Origin: Pseudozobellia sp. WGM2
Lineage (GTDB): Bacteria > Bacteroidota > Bacteroidia > Flavobacteriales > Flavobacteriaceae
Reading direction: 5' to 3'
NCBI RefSeq assembly: GCF_017810075.1
Contig: NZ_JADNYK010000004.1
Span: 124,001-188,000, forward strand
DNA: 64,000 bases
Of this stretch, positions 38,181 to 46,370 are shown in pieces. Position numbers and translations under genes: made by a program. The notes under the pieces are model-generated. The model worked only from the letters and a program-made list of their open reading frames with translations. It did no database searches and had not been told where the DNA came from. The first letter of the stretch is position 1, and every line of letters starts with the position of its first letter.

Positions 38181-38229
38181 TTGTTTAAGAAAAATCATAT
38201 ATAGTTAAACAAAAATGATTTTATATTTG
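38181..38229 (+). promoter_or_regulatory. Promoter and candidate operator of the photolyase cluster
   Basis: TTGTTTAA (38181-38188) and TTAAACAA (38205-38212) form a perfect inverted repeat with a 16-base spacer. Just downstream, TATATTTG (38222-38229) fits the TAnnTTTG -7 box, giving a start near 38236 and a leader of only a few bases before the ATG at 38242. No TTG at -33 is seen, which suits a promoter dependent on a bound regulator. Confidence 0.55.
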
Positions 38230-38241
38230 TGAAAAGTAGGT

Positions 38242-38739
38242 ATGAAGTTTTATCGTTTGTATTCCAAACAATCGCTTCCGATTTCAAAAAAAGAAGCTTG
38301 GGAATTTTTATCGAACCCCAAAAACCTGAAGGTCATCACACCAGACCACATGGGTTTTAATATTCTTTCCGGTGGCGATACACCCATGTTTCCCGGTCAA
38401 ATAATTCAATACAAAGTTTCACTCTTCCCACTTTATTCTACAAAATGGGTAACTGAAATTACTCATGTTAAAGAAGGCGAATATTTTGTCGATGAGCAAC
38501 GTTTTGGTCCTTACTCCCTTTGGCACCATAAACACTTTATCAAAGAGATCAATGGTGGTGTAGAGATGGAAGATATAATTGACTACAAATTACCGTTCGG
38601 CATTCTAGGTCAAATAGCTCATCCTATATTCGTTGAGAATCAATTGAAACAAATATTCTTTTATCGTGAACAAAAACTGACACAATTATTCGGTACTATG
38701 CCTAATCGTGTGAAAGAGTTCAAAATGAGCTCTATATAA
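38242..38739 (+). CDS. SRPBCC (START/Bet v1-like) protein of the photolyase cluster
   Basis: The 165-residue soluble protein belongs to the SRPBCC ligand-binding superfamily. The opening SKQSLPISKKEAWEFLSNPK and LKVITPDHMGFNIL are typical, as is the C-terminal LPFGILGQIAHPIFVENQLK. Such proteins accompany SDR and cryptochrome/photolyase genes in flavobacterial light-response clusters, and this is the first gene after the promoter at 38181-38229. The ligand is unknown. Confidence 0.88.
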   Translation: MKFYRLYSKQSLPISKKEAWEFLSNPKNLKVITPDHMGFNILSGGDTPMFPGQIIQYKVSLFPLYSTKWVTEITHVKEGEYFVDEQRFGPYSLWHHKHFIKEINGGVEMEDIIDYKLPFGILGQIAHPIFVENQLKQIFFYREQKLTQLFGTMPNRVKEFKMSSI

Positions 38740-38761
38740 AATAAAAAGCAACCATAAAATT

Positions 38762-39454
38762 ATGAAAAAGAATATTCTAGTTATTGGAGGTTCACAAGGC
38801 ATTGGATTTTCACTAATAAATTTGCTTAAGAATGATTACAATCTCTTCGTAGTTTCAAGAACAGTACAGCAACTATCTACCGATGATATCACGCATATAC
38901 AATTTGACGTGTTAAATGAAGATTTAGAAACTGAACTGTTACCCGAAAGTTTAGATGGTTTTGTATACTGCCCGGGCAGCATCAATCTCAAGCCTTTCAA
39001 GATGATGTCACTTGATACGATTGAAAAAGATATGCAAATTAATTTCTTCGCAATGGTCAGGTTGCTGAAGGGCGTTTTTTCTAAATTATCTAACGGATCT
39101 AGTTTGGTTTTCTTTAGTACAGTTGCCGTTGTTAGCGGCATGCCCTATCATACCAGTGTGGCTGCGGCCAAAGGGGCACTTGAAGGTTTCGTCAAATCAT
39201 TTGCTGCCGAACATGCACCAAAGATAAGGGCAAATGTAATTGCTCCATCTTTGGTAGACACTCCTTTATCAAGTCGTTTACTCAGTAGCGACAAGAAAAG
39301 AGCACAAGTGGCAGAACGCCACCCCCTGAAAAAAATTGGTAGCCCAAACGATATAGCCGCCATGGCCAAATTTCTGCTAGGTGAAGAGAGCAAATGGATT
39401 ACGGGACAGGTAATTGGTGTCGATGGAGGGCTTTCGACCCTGAATATCAATTAA
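38762..39454 (+). CDS. Short-chain dehydrogenase/reductase family protein, atypical active site
   Basis: The 230-residue protein has the NAD(P) fingerprint GGSQGIG near residues 8-14 and YCPGS in place of NNAG. The late motif NVIAPSLVDTPL and terminal GQVIGVDGGLSTL are normal. The catalytic segment reads SGMPYHTSVAAAKGALEGF, so the residue four before the lysine, normally Tyr of YxxxK, is Val. It may therefore be a non-canonical or non-catalytic SDR. It lies 22 bases after the SRPBCC gene and 41 bases before the photolyase ATG, in one operon. Confidence 0.88.
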   Translation: MKKNILVIGGSQGIGFSLINLLKNDYNLFVVSRTVQQLSTDDITHIQFDVLNEDLETELLPESLDGFVYCPGSINLKPFKMMSLDTIEKDMQINFFAMVRLLKGVFSKLSNGSSLVFFSTVAVVSGMPYHTSVAAAKGALEGFVKSFAAEHAPKIRANVIAPSLVDTPLSSRLLSSDKKRAQVAERHPLKKIGSPNDIAAMAKFLLGEESKWITGQVIGVDGGLSTLNIN

Positions 39455-39495
39455 ACAAATCAAGATTTCATTCTAAATCTCATTACTTTTCAATA

Positions 39496-40806
39496 ATGAA
39501 AGATAAAATTTCTATTTTTTGGTTTCGACGTGACCTAAGACTTGATGATAATGTTGGTTTTCTAGCTTCTCTCAAAGGTGATAATCCGGTAATGCCCATT
39601 TTCATTTTTGATACTGAGATTCTCGAGAATCTTCCTGAGAGGGATGCACGTATAACTTTCATACACGACAGCCTACAAGAAATGCGTAAAGAACTTCAAG
39701 ACAAACATGATAGTTCCATAGCCCTATATCTAGGTACCCCTAAAAGTGTTTTTGAAAATTTAGTGTCAGACTACGAGATAGAGTTCGTTTATACCAATCA
39801 CGATTATGAACCTTACGCCAAGAAGAGAGACCAAGAAATATCAGATTTTCTAGGTGAAAATGGTATTGAATTCAAAACATTTAAAGACCAAGTAATATTT
39901 GAAAAAGATGAAGTGGTGAAAGATGATGGCGACCCTTATATTGTTTATACTCCATATAAAAATAAGTGGAAAGAACATTTTAATGCCGACGAACATTTGA
40001 ACATTCACTATACCAGTCAATATTTAGGTCATTTAGTAAAAAATACCCGACTACCAAATTTAAGTTTGAGCGATATCGGTTTTAAAAAATCGTCTATTAA
40101 AGTACCTGATTATGATGTTACCCCTACCCTAATTAACAATTATGAAGATACCAGAAATTTTCCGGCAATAGAGAGTGGCACCTCCCGCTTAGGACCACAT
40201 TTAAGGTTCGGAACGGTGTCCGCTAGAAAAATGGTGAAAAAGGCGATTGCCGAAAAGAACGAAGTGTTCTGGAGTGAACTGATTTGGCGTGAATTTTTTA
40301 TGCAGATACTTTATCACTATCCTAAAACGGTTAACAAGGCTTTCAAGAAAAAGTACGATCGTATAGAGTGGCGAAATAACGAAGCTGAGTTTGAAAAATG
40401 GAAGAAAGGTGAAACGGGATTTAAATTAGTGGATGCTGGTATGCGACAATTGAACGAAACTGGGTATATGCACAATAGAGTACGGATGCTAGTGGCCAGT
40501 TTTTTATGCAAGCATCTTTTAATCGATTGGCGATGGGGCGAAGCTTATTTTGCCGAAAAACTTTTAGACTATGAGATGAGTAGTAATGTTGGTAACTGGC
40601 AATGGGCTGCCGGAAGTGGTGTAGACGCCGCACCTTACTTTCGTATTTTTAACCCTATGACCCAAGTTGATAAATTTGACAAGAATAGAAAATACATTTC
40701 TGAGTGGGTTCCAGAACATGATACCGATGACTATTTCGATAAAATGGTCGACCATAAAGAAGCCCGTGAGCGCTGTCTTAAAACATATAAACAAGCAGTG
40801 AGTTAA
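39496..40806 (+). CDS. Cryptochrome/photolyase family protein (class I deoxyribodipyrimidine photolyase)
   Basis: The 436-residue protein opens with SIFWFRRDLRLDDN, the photolyase antenna-domain signature. The FAD-binding half has GTSRLGPHLRFG, FWSELIWREFF, LVDAGMRQLNETGYMHNRVRM and SSNVGNWQWAAGSGVDAAPYF. It should use blue light to repair UV-induced pyrimidine dimers; a signalling cryptochrome role cannot be excluded. A longer frame begins at ATG 39394 inside the SDR gene, but the ATG at 39496 puts the signature at the N-terminus and is preferred. It is the last gene of the cluster. Confidence 0.93.
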   Translation: MKDKISIFWFRRDLRLDDNVGFLASLKGDNPVMPIFIFDTEILENLPERDARITFIHDSLQEMRKELQDKHDSSIALYLGTPKSVFENLVSDYEIEFVYTNHDYEPYAKKRDQEISDFLGENGIEFKTFKDQVIFEKDEVVKDDGDPYIVYTPYKNKWKEHFNADEHLNIHYTSQYLGHLVKNTRLPNLSLSDIGFKKSSIKVPDYDVTPTLINNYEDTRNFPAIESGTSRLGPHLRFGTVSARKMVKKAIAEKNEVFWSELIWREFFMQILYHYPKTVNKAFKKKYDRIEWRNNEAEFEKWKKGETGFKLVDAGMRQLNETGYMHNRVRMLVASFLCKHLLIDWRWGEAYFAEKLLDYEMSSNVGNWQWAAGSGVDAAPYFRIFNPMTQVDKFDKNRKYISEWVPEHDTDDYFDKMVDHKEARERCLKTYKQAVS

Positions 40807-40822
40807 TTTCTGTTACGCAAGC

Positions 40823-41872
40823 TTATCTAGCTAATTGCTGATCCAATCTGTTCTGTTCTGCCAAACGGTATTTTAAAATATTAACGTAGCGTAAGGCATC
40901 GCTAATATCATAGTCAGAATATGATTTTGATGCCCACTCCATAGCCTTATTCAAATCACCATTTATTTCGTTGATGATAGCCATGTTATAACAAGCTCTA
41001 CCGGCAATTTTCATATCTGGGTGGTTAACTTCTTGTTCCCAAAGTTTTGCGGCCCCTTCCCAGTCTCCGGTTTGTGCGCGACGCTGGGCCACTTTAAAAT
41101 TATCGGTTCCTTTTACAAAGTACAATCTAGTAACTCTCTTGCGCAATGGAATCAAATTTTGACCATAATAACTACCCAAGTTGTTACTTGTCTGTATTAC
41201 CGCTTCTTTACGACCAATTACCGCCTCAACAGCCTTCATCGGATTAATCCCCTCTCCTACGGTCACAATTTGATTGTTTTCAACATATTCATCTCGTATA
41301 AGTTTGAATTGGGGGTCATATATTCTCCATCCGTTCTTAATAGCGGTATTCAAAGTAACTTTGTGCCCGGGAACCGAAGCCTTGATGCCCAAATTATTTG
41401 GTATGGTAACCATTTTACTTTCATAGGCCACCTTGGTATCGGTATCATAAAATTCTAGAGATAATAGCACGTCAACACCGAACTCATCACATATTTCTTG
41501 TACGTTATTCCAACTAAGCGCAGCAGGCATCAACCCCAAACCCTTTCGCTGAACCATTATACTATCGATTATGGTCACATTATCGAATCTATCAAGTCTT
41601 GCCAGTTCATCATATAATCCCGTAATGGCCGATTCCGCTCCCTCTCTATCCAGATGTAACCCCTCAAGTGACAAGAACTTTTCGATTTTATCAAAATTCT
41701 TATTGCTTTCAGAGGGTATGCTTCTATTTATGAGTCCGACATTTTTGGCAGATGATGGTACTGTAATACGAGCTGGCTGCAATACACCCATAGTAAGTGT
41801 ACTGGTCGAACTACAACTGGCCGCCACTAAAATTAAACTGAAAGTATATAATAAACGAACAATATTCTTCAT
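40823..41872 (-). CDS. DUF6340-like lipoprotein with TPR tail
   Basis: The 349-residue protein has a lipoprotein signal ending LVAASCSS. The N-terminal part reads VLQPARITVPSSAKNVGLIN, then a segment resembling curli-assembly or stress lipoproteins (VQEICDEFGVDVLLSLEFYDT). The C-terminal third has TPR-like helices (GDWEGAAKLWEQEV and ACYNMAIINEINGDL). The family is widespread in Bacteroidota; I recognise it only as a domain of unknown function. It is monocistronic and convergent with the photolyase. Confidence 0.8.
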   Translation of the reverse strand: MKNIVRLLYTFSLILVAASCSSTSTLTMGVLQPARITVPSSAKNVGLINRSIPSESNKNFDKIEKFLSLEGLHLDREGAESAITGLYDELARLDRFDNVTIIDSIMVQRKGLGLMPAALSWNNVQEICDEFGVDVLLSLEFYDTDTKVAYESKMVTIPNNLGIKASVPGHKVTLNTAIKNGWRIYDPQFKLIRDEYVENNQIVTVGEGINPMKAVEAVIGRKEAVIQTSNNLGSYYGQNLIPLRKRVTRLYFVKGTDNFKVAQRRAQTGDWEGAAKLWEQEVNHPDMKIAGRACYNMAIINEINGDLNKAMEWASKSYSDYDISDALRYVNILKYRLAEQNRLDQQLAR

Positions 41873-42026
41873 GGTCTAAGTTTGTATGGTTTTTATACCC
41901 CTCGCTGGAAGTGGTTGATGTATAACTCATAAACACCTATAAATATTGCCTTTCGGAGCTATTTTAGAACTACCTATACACTTTTGGTTTGATGGGTTTT
42001 AATTATCTTCACCACAAATATCTACT

Positions 42027-42476
42027 ATGAAAAAAGCATATGTTCTACTATTATTCTTCACTGTCGTTTCTAAAACTGTCTCATCTCAATCATTTGATTT
42101 TAAAATTGACCATTTTGCATTGGTCGTAGATGATTCTGAAGTTAGCGCAGATTTTTATGCCAACATTTTAAGGTTAGAAGAGACTCCACACCCTGACAAA
42201 GCCCCGGGATTTCGTTGGTTTATTGTGAGTGGCAGCTCGCAAATACACTTAATCGAAAAAGAATTTGCACCCTTTGAAAAGAACAAATCAATGCACCTAT
42301 GTTTATCGACCCAAGATTTAGATGGCATGATTTTGCATTTAGAGAATAATGATATTGCTTACTCAGACTGGCCGGGAAAAGAGAACGCTGTAACCCTTCG
42401 GTCCGATGGTGTTCGACAGATATATTTACAAGACCCTGATGGGTATTGGATAGAAATCAACACCGCTGAACACTAA
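42027..42476 (+). CDS. VOC-superfamily (glyoxalase-like) protein with signal peptide
   Basis: The 149-residue protein contains a VOC fold: KIDHFALVVDDSEVSADFY at the start of the domain, HLIEKEF and LQDPDGYWIEIN at the end. The His and Glu positions suit a divalent metal site. An N-terminal hydrophobic stretch (MKKAYVLLLFFTVV ending VSSQS) is a credible signal peptide, so the protein is probably periplasmic, which is unusual for glyoxalases. Eighteen bases separate it from the pirin gene. The substrate is unknown. Confidence 0.85.
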   Translation: MKKAYVLLLFFTVVSKTVSSQSFDFKIDHFALVVDDSEVSADFYANILRLEETPHPDKAPGFRWFIVSGSSQIHLIEKEFAPFEKNKSMHLCLSTQDLDGMILHLENNDIAYSDWPGKENAVTLRSDGVRQIYLQDPDGYWIEINTAEH

Positions 42477-42493
42477 AACCTAATTTAGAAAAA

Positions 42494-43492
42494 ATGGACT
42501 CGGTAATCAAGCAGATTTATGAATTAGGTTTACCTTGGCAAACCCAAGATCCCTTTCTATTTTGCGTCTATCACTATGACCAATACCCGAAAGGAAAAGA
42601 GGATATGTCTCCCGACGCACCATTAATAGGTCGTAACCTAGGAAACGATTTTGTCGGTAAAGATGGCTGGAATATGTACCATGGGCAGACCGTACCTGGT
42701 TTTCCTTCACACCCCCATCGTGGTTTTGAAACTATAACTATTGTAAATAAGGGTTTTTGCGATCATTCAGATTCTTTGGGTGCCGCAGGCAGATTCGGGG
42801 AAGGTGATGTACAATGGATGACCGCTGGACGCGGAGTTCAGCATTCCGAAATGTTTCCCTTGTTACACACGGATAAAGAAAACACTTTAGAACTTTTTCA
42901 AATTTGGCTGAACCTTCCAAAAAAAAGTAAGTTCGTTGACCCTCATTTTAGAATGTTATGGCATGAGGATATTCCCGTTATTAGCAGAAATGGGGTAAAG
43001 GTAAAAGTCGTAGCCGGCAGGTATAAAGATACACCCTCACCAGAACCGGCCCCGAATTCATGGGCATCAGAAAATGAAAACGAAGTTTCAATTTTGAACA
43101 TACGCATTGAGGAGGGTGCAACTTTCTCATTGAATGCCGCACAGGCCGAAACTAACAGAACTGTTTATTTCTATGAGGGAGAAACGATTAGAATTGAGCA
43201 AAATAGTATAAAAAGCAATCATGGAATTGATGTAAATGCCAGCCAAGTTTTAGAAATCAAAGCCGAAGGAAAAGAAGCTCATTTACTGATTCTTCAGGGC
43301 AAACCCATTGATGAGCCGATTGCGAAATATGGCCCTTTCGTAATGAACAGCGATGAAGAAATTCAAAAGGCGATGGACGAATATAGATTGACGCAGTTCG
43401 GTGGATGGCCATGGCCTTACCCTGATAATGTTCATGACAAAAAGAAAGGTCGCTTTGCGAAATATCCTGATGGTAAATTGGTTGAAAAATAA
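42494..43492 (+). CDS. Pirin-family cupin protein
   Basis: The 332-residue protein is a bicupin. The N-terminal metal cupin has FPSHPHRGFETITIV and WMTAGRGVQHSEMFP, the His and Glu ligands of pirin. The C-terminal cupin has the LILQGKPIDEPIAKYGPFVMN motif that is common in the family. Bacterial pirins include quercetin dioxygenases and stress or metabolic regulators; the role here is open. It sits between a VOC protein and a small membrane protein with gaps of 17 and 2 bases, so a three-gene operon is likely. Confidence 0.92.
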   Translation: MDSVIKQIYELGLPWQTQDPFLFCVYHYDQYPKGKEDMSPDAPLIGRNLGNDFVGKDGWNMYHGQTVPGFPSHPHRGFETITIVNKGFCDHSDSLGAAGRFGEGDVQWMTAGRGVQHSEMFPLLHTDKENTLELFQIWLNLPKKSKFVDPHFRMLWHEDIPVISRNGVKVKVVAGRYKDTPSPEPAPNSWASENENEVSILNIRIEEGATFSLNAAQAETNRTVYFYEGETIRIEQNSIKSNHGIDVNASQVLEIKAEGKEAHLLILQGKPIDEPIAKYGPFVMNSDEEIQKAMDEYRLTQFGGWPWPYPDNVHDKKKGRFAKYPDGKLVEK

Positions 43493-43494
43493 AA

Positions 43495-43920
43495 ATGAAC
43501 CTTGAGTCGTGGCAGCTAACTTTCGATTTCGCCCTCGTCGTACTTATTTGGTTGGTACAGCTGATTATTTATCCGAGTTTCAAGTATATTCCTAGGCACG
43601 ACTTATTGAATTGGCATCAAAGCTATGTAAAACGGATGGGAATTATTGTCATACCTCTAATGCTAGGGCAAGTCGCGCTTATTAGCTTACAAGTATTTAA
43701 ACAAATATCAAGCTATTCTGTTGGGGTGCTTTTACTTGTACTCGTTCAATGGATTATTACCCTCAGGTATTTTGCTCCGATGCATCAGAAAATAAGTTCT
43801 AATGCATATTCCGAAGAAAATTTAAACCAATTGGTCAAGAATAATTGGGTCCGTACTCTGGTTTGGACGATTATTTTTCTATGGGGATTACTGAAAGAAT
43901 CAAGCCTTCTCCCCTTATAA
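43495..43920 (+). CDS. Four-helix membrane protein of unknown function
   Basis: The 141-residue protein has about four hydrophobic segments (near 10-27, 50-68, 75-95 and 120-138). A conserved-looking cytoplasmic stretch FKYIPRHDLLNWHQSYVKRM lies between the first two. It resembles DUF4149-like or related small Bacteroidota membrane proteins, but I do not recognise it with certainty. Its start is 2 bases after the pirin stop, indicating co-expression. Confidence 0.7.
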   Translation: MNLESWQLTFDFALVVLIWLVQLIIYPSFKYIPRHDLLNWHQSYVKRMGIIVIPLMLGQVALISLQVFKQISSYSVGVLLLVLVQWIITLRYFAPMHQKISSNAYSEENLNQLVKNNWVRTLVWTIIFLWGLLKESSLLPL

Positions 43921-43940
43921 TTTGAAAATAAGTTCAGTTA

Positions 43941-45248
43941 TTAAACACGAGTAATTCTCGCCCCAATTGCCCGTAGACGTGTATCGATATCTTCGTAGCC
44001 TCGATCTATTTGTTCAATATTGTGAATGGTTGAAGTACCTTTTGCCGAAAGTGCAGCAATCAAAAGAGAAACTCCTGCCCTAATATCGGGTGAAGTCATC
44101 GTGGTCGCTTTCAAGGTCGACTTGAAATCATGACCGATTACTGTAGCTCTATGGGGATCGCACAATATTACCTTAGCGCCCATATCTAAAAGCTTATCTA
44201 CAAAGAATAAACGGCTTTCGAACATCTTTTGGTGTATAAGTACTTCACCTTTAGCTTGGGTAGCAACTACTAAAATTATGCTTAAAAGGTCAGGGGTGAG
44301 TCCTGGCCAAGGGGCATCGGCAATAGTTAAAATAGAACCATCGATGTAATTCTGTATTTCGTAACCATCTTTGTGCTTCGGTATAAAGATGTCATCACCT
44401 TTACGCTCCAACTGAATACCCAATTTTCTAAAAACTGTAGGAATTTGACCTAAGTCGTCCCAACTGACATTTTTTATGGTCAATTCACTTTTGGTCATAG
44501 CTGCAAGTCCGATCCAACTGCCAATCTCAATCATATCGGGCAGCATTGTATGTTCGGTACCTCCCAATTTATCGACGCCCTCGATTTCAAGCAAGTTTGA
44601 ACCGACACCGGAAATTTTAGCTCCCATGCGGTTGAGCATCTTACAAAGTTGTTGCAAGTACGGCTCACAAGCTGCATTGTAAATCGTGGTCTTACCTTCA
44701 GCAAGTACAGCGGCCATTAGAATATTGGCTGTTCCGGTAACTGAAGCCTCATCGAGCAACATATAGGTGCCCTTTAATTTTTTCGCCTCTACCCCATAGA
44801 AATATTCTTCTCTATTGTAACGAAATTTTGCACCCAAATTAATGAAACCTTCGAAGTGGGTATCAAGTCTTCTACGACCAATTTTATCGCCTCCGGGCTT
44901 AGGTATATAACCTTTACCGAACCTTGCCAATAATGGGCCCACAAGCATAATCGAACCTCTAAGGCCTCTGCCGTCTTGTTTGAATTGTTCCGATTGCAAA
45001 TAATCTAAATTAACATCATCTGCCTTGAAGGTATAAGAACCTTTTTTCTTCTTCTGAATTTTTACACCCAAGTCTTCAAGAAGGGCAATCAGTTTATTGA
45101 CATCTACGATGTCTGGTATATTATGTATTGTAATCTCTTCGCCAGTGAGTAGTACTGCACAAAGAATTTGCAAGGCTTCGTTTTTAGCGCCTTGAGGCGT
45201 AATCTCACCTGAAAGTTGGTGACCGCCCTCAATTTTAAAGGTGCCCAT
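43941..45248 (-). CDS. murA: UDP-N-acetylglucosamine 1-carboxyvinyltransferase MurA
   Basis: The 435-residue cytoplasmic enzyme transfers enolpyruvate from PEP to UDP-GlcNAc, the first committed step of peptidoglycan synthesis. Features include the N-terminal GAKNEAL with its conserved Lys, RGLRGSIMLVGPLLARFG, and late DIRAGVSLLIAALSAKG. The active-site loop reads PKPGGDKIG, so the residue equal to Cys115 of E. coli is D121. Asp at this position is known to make MurA insensitive to fosfomycin. It is followed upstream by a DUF4290 gene on the same strand with a 15-base gap. Confidence 0.96.
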   Translation of the reverse strand: MGTFKIEGGHQLSGEITPQGAKNEALQILCAVLLTGEEITIHNIPDIVDVNKLIALLEDLGVKIQKKKKGSYTFKADDVNLDYLQSEQFKQDGRGLRGSIMLVGPLLARFGKGYIPKPGGDKIGRRRLDTHFEGFINLGAKFRYNREEYFYGVEAKKLKGTYMLLDEASVTGTANILMAAVLAEGKTTIYNAACEPYLQQLCKMLNRMGAKISGVGSNLLEIEGVDKLGGTEHTMLPDMIEIGSWIGLAAMTKSELTIKNVSWDDLGQIPTVFRKLGIQLERKGDDIFIPKHKDGYEIQNYIDGSILTIADAPWPGLTPDLLSIILVVATQAKGEVLIHQKMFESRLFFVDKLLDMGAKVILCDPHRATVIGHDFKSTLKATTMTSPDIRAGVSLLIAALSAKGTSTIHNIEQIDRGYEDIDTRLRAIGARITRV

Positions 45249-45263
45249 GTAAGATGCAGGGTA

Positions 45264-45914
45264 TTAGTATCGCTTTTTACCGCGATTATTGTTATTTCTT
45301 TGATTTTTCTTGCCCGAATTATTACGTGGCGACTTCGCCACCCTGTTTTTCAAGAATTGGCCACTATCGGTAAGATTTTCTCCCGAAAGATCAATTTGAC
45401 CATCACTTAATTCATATAAGTGCGCAAATATCGCCTTATCATCTACCGTGTCTTTGTTCCAGTTCAGGTAACACTTTTTCATATGATTGGCAATCGTGTA
45501 TTCAAGCCCGTCGCGCATATCGCCTTTTTCCCATTTAACGGCAACATCGATCATTCTTTTGATGTTGTTGCCGTAAAATCTATACTTCGGAAAGTTTTGT
45601 GGATATTCCAGCGGATCAGGACGCTGTTGAAGCACTTCTTTGCTCGTAATAGGAAAGGGAGATTTTACGTCTAACTTAAAGTCGGACATAATAAATAACT
45701 GATCCCATAGTTTGTGCTGAAAATCAGGTACATCTCGTAAGTGTGGCTGAATATTGCCCATCACACTTATAATGGCTTGAGCAACCTTATTTCTTTCTTC
45801 ATCATCCTCTATCGAGATGGCATAATCGACCATTTTTTGAAAATGACGACCATATTCAGGTATAATGAGCTTTGACCGCTCAGTATTATATTCTAGGTTT
45901 TCTACTAAATTCAA
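45264..45914 (-). CDS. DUF4290 protein
   Basis: The 216-residue soluble protein has the family opening NLEYNTERSKLIIPEYGRHF and later DGLEYTIANHMKKCYLNWNKD. The tail is rich in Asn, Lys, Arg and Gly and is probably disordered and nucleic-acid binding. The start is a TTG at 45914: an in-frame stop lies a few codons upstream and no ATG precedes the conserved block. Position just upstream of murA suggests co-transcription. The function is unknown. Confidence 0.87.
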   Translation of the reverse strand: MNLVENLEYNTERSKLIIPEYGRHFQKMVDYAISIEDDEERNKVAQAIISVMGNIQPHLRDVPDFQHKLWDQLFIMSDFKLDVKSPFPITSKEVLQQRPDPLEYPQNFPKYRFYGNNIKRMIDVAVKWEKGDMRDGLEYTIANHMKKCYLNWNKDTVDDKAIFAHLYELSDGQIDLSGENLTDSGQFLKNRVAKSPRNNSGKKNQRNNNNRGKKRY

Positions 45915-45994
45915 ATTGAGAAATTTTACTTAAAAATAAAAGGAAGTAATCTTATAACGCCTGCAAATTAAGAAAATTATGGCTGAAAAACTAT

Positions 45995-46282
45995 TTACAA
46001 AGATATTACTCCCTCAACTTGCCCAACTTCCTTATACTTAGCTATAACTTCTTCTGGGCTCTTTAAGTTAACAGTTACCGAAACACTGGTGTATTTTCCT
46101 TTTTTTGATTGCTTCGATTCAATAACAGCTCCGGTATTATCGAATATTTTATGAATTTGTGCAATCTTTTCAGGCTCGCTTAACACAATAAATTTGTAAA
46201 GATAGTTTGATGGCCATTTAGTACTTTCTGCCAATTGTTCACGCAAACGGGTATAAAATTCCTCTGAATTTTTCTGGTCCAT
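45995..46282 (-). CDS. DUF493 (YbeD-like) protein
   Basis: The 95-residue protein belongs to the DUF493/YbeD family, an ACT-like alpha-beta fold. Motifs are WPSNYLYKFIV near the start and KYTSVSVTVNLKSPEEVIAKY later. E. coli YbeD sits between dacA and lipB, but its exact activity is unclear. It is divergent from the NTPase gene, sharing a promoter region with a palindrome, and has a -7 box TACCTTTG (minus strand, 46297-46304). Confidence 0.88.
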   Translation of the reverse strand: MDQKNSEEFYTRLREQLAESTKWPSNYLYKFIVLSEPEKIAQIHKIFDNTGAVIESKQSKKGKYTSVSVTVNLKSPEEVIAKYKEVGQVEGVISL

Positions 46283-46296
46283 AAAGTAGTTTTGTA

Positions 46297-46351
46297 CAAA
46301 GGTACTTCTTAAATGCCCGATTTTAAAATCATTACATAATGATTACTTTTG
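46297..46351. promoter_or_regulatory. Divergent promoters with a shared palindrome
   Basis: On the minus strand TACCTTTG (46297-46304) and on the plus strand TACTTTTG (46344-46351) both match TAnnTTTG. Between them AATCATTA-CA-TAATGATT (46327-46344) is a perfect inverted repeat. It abuts the plus-strand -7 box and covers the -33 zone of the minus-strand promoter, so one bound protein could control both. Confidence 0.5.
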
Positions 46352-46370
46352 CACCTATAATCTCTATCAT

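Noticed and set aside
41021-41458. 145-codon plus-strand frame inside the DUF6340-like gene
   Set aside because: Antisense shadow; the minus-strand frame has a lipoprotein signal and TPR motifs.
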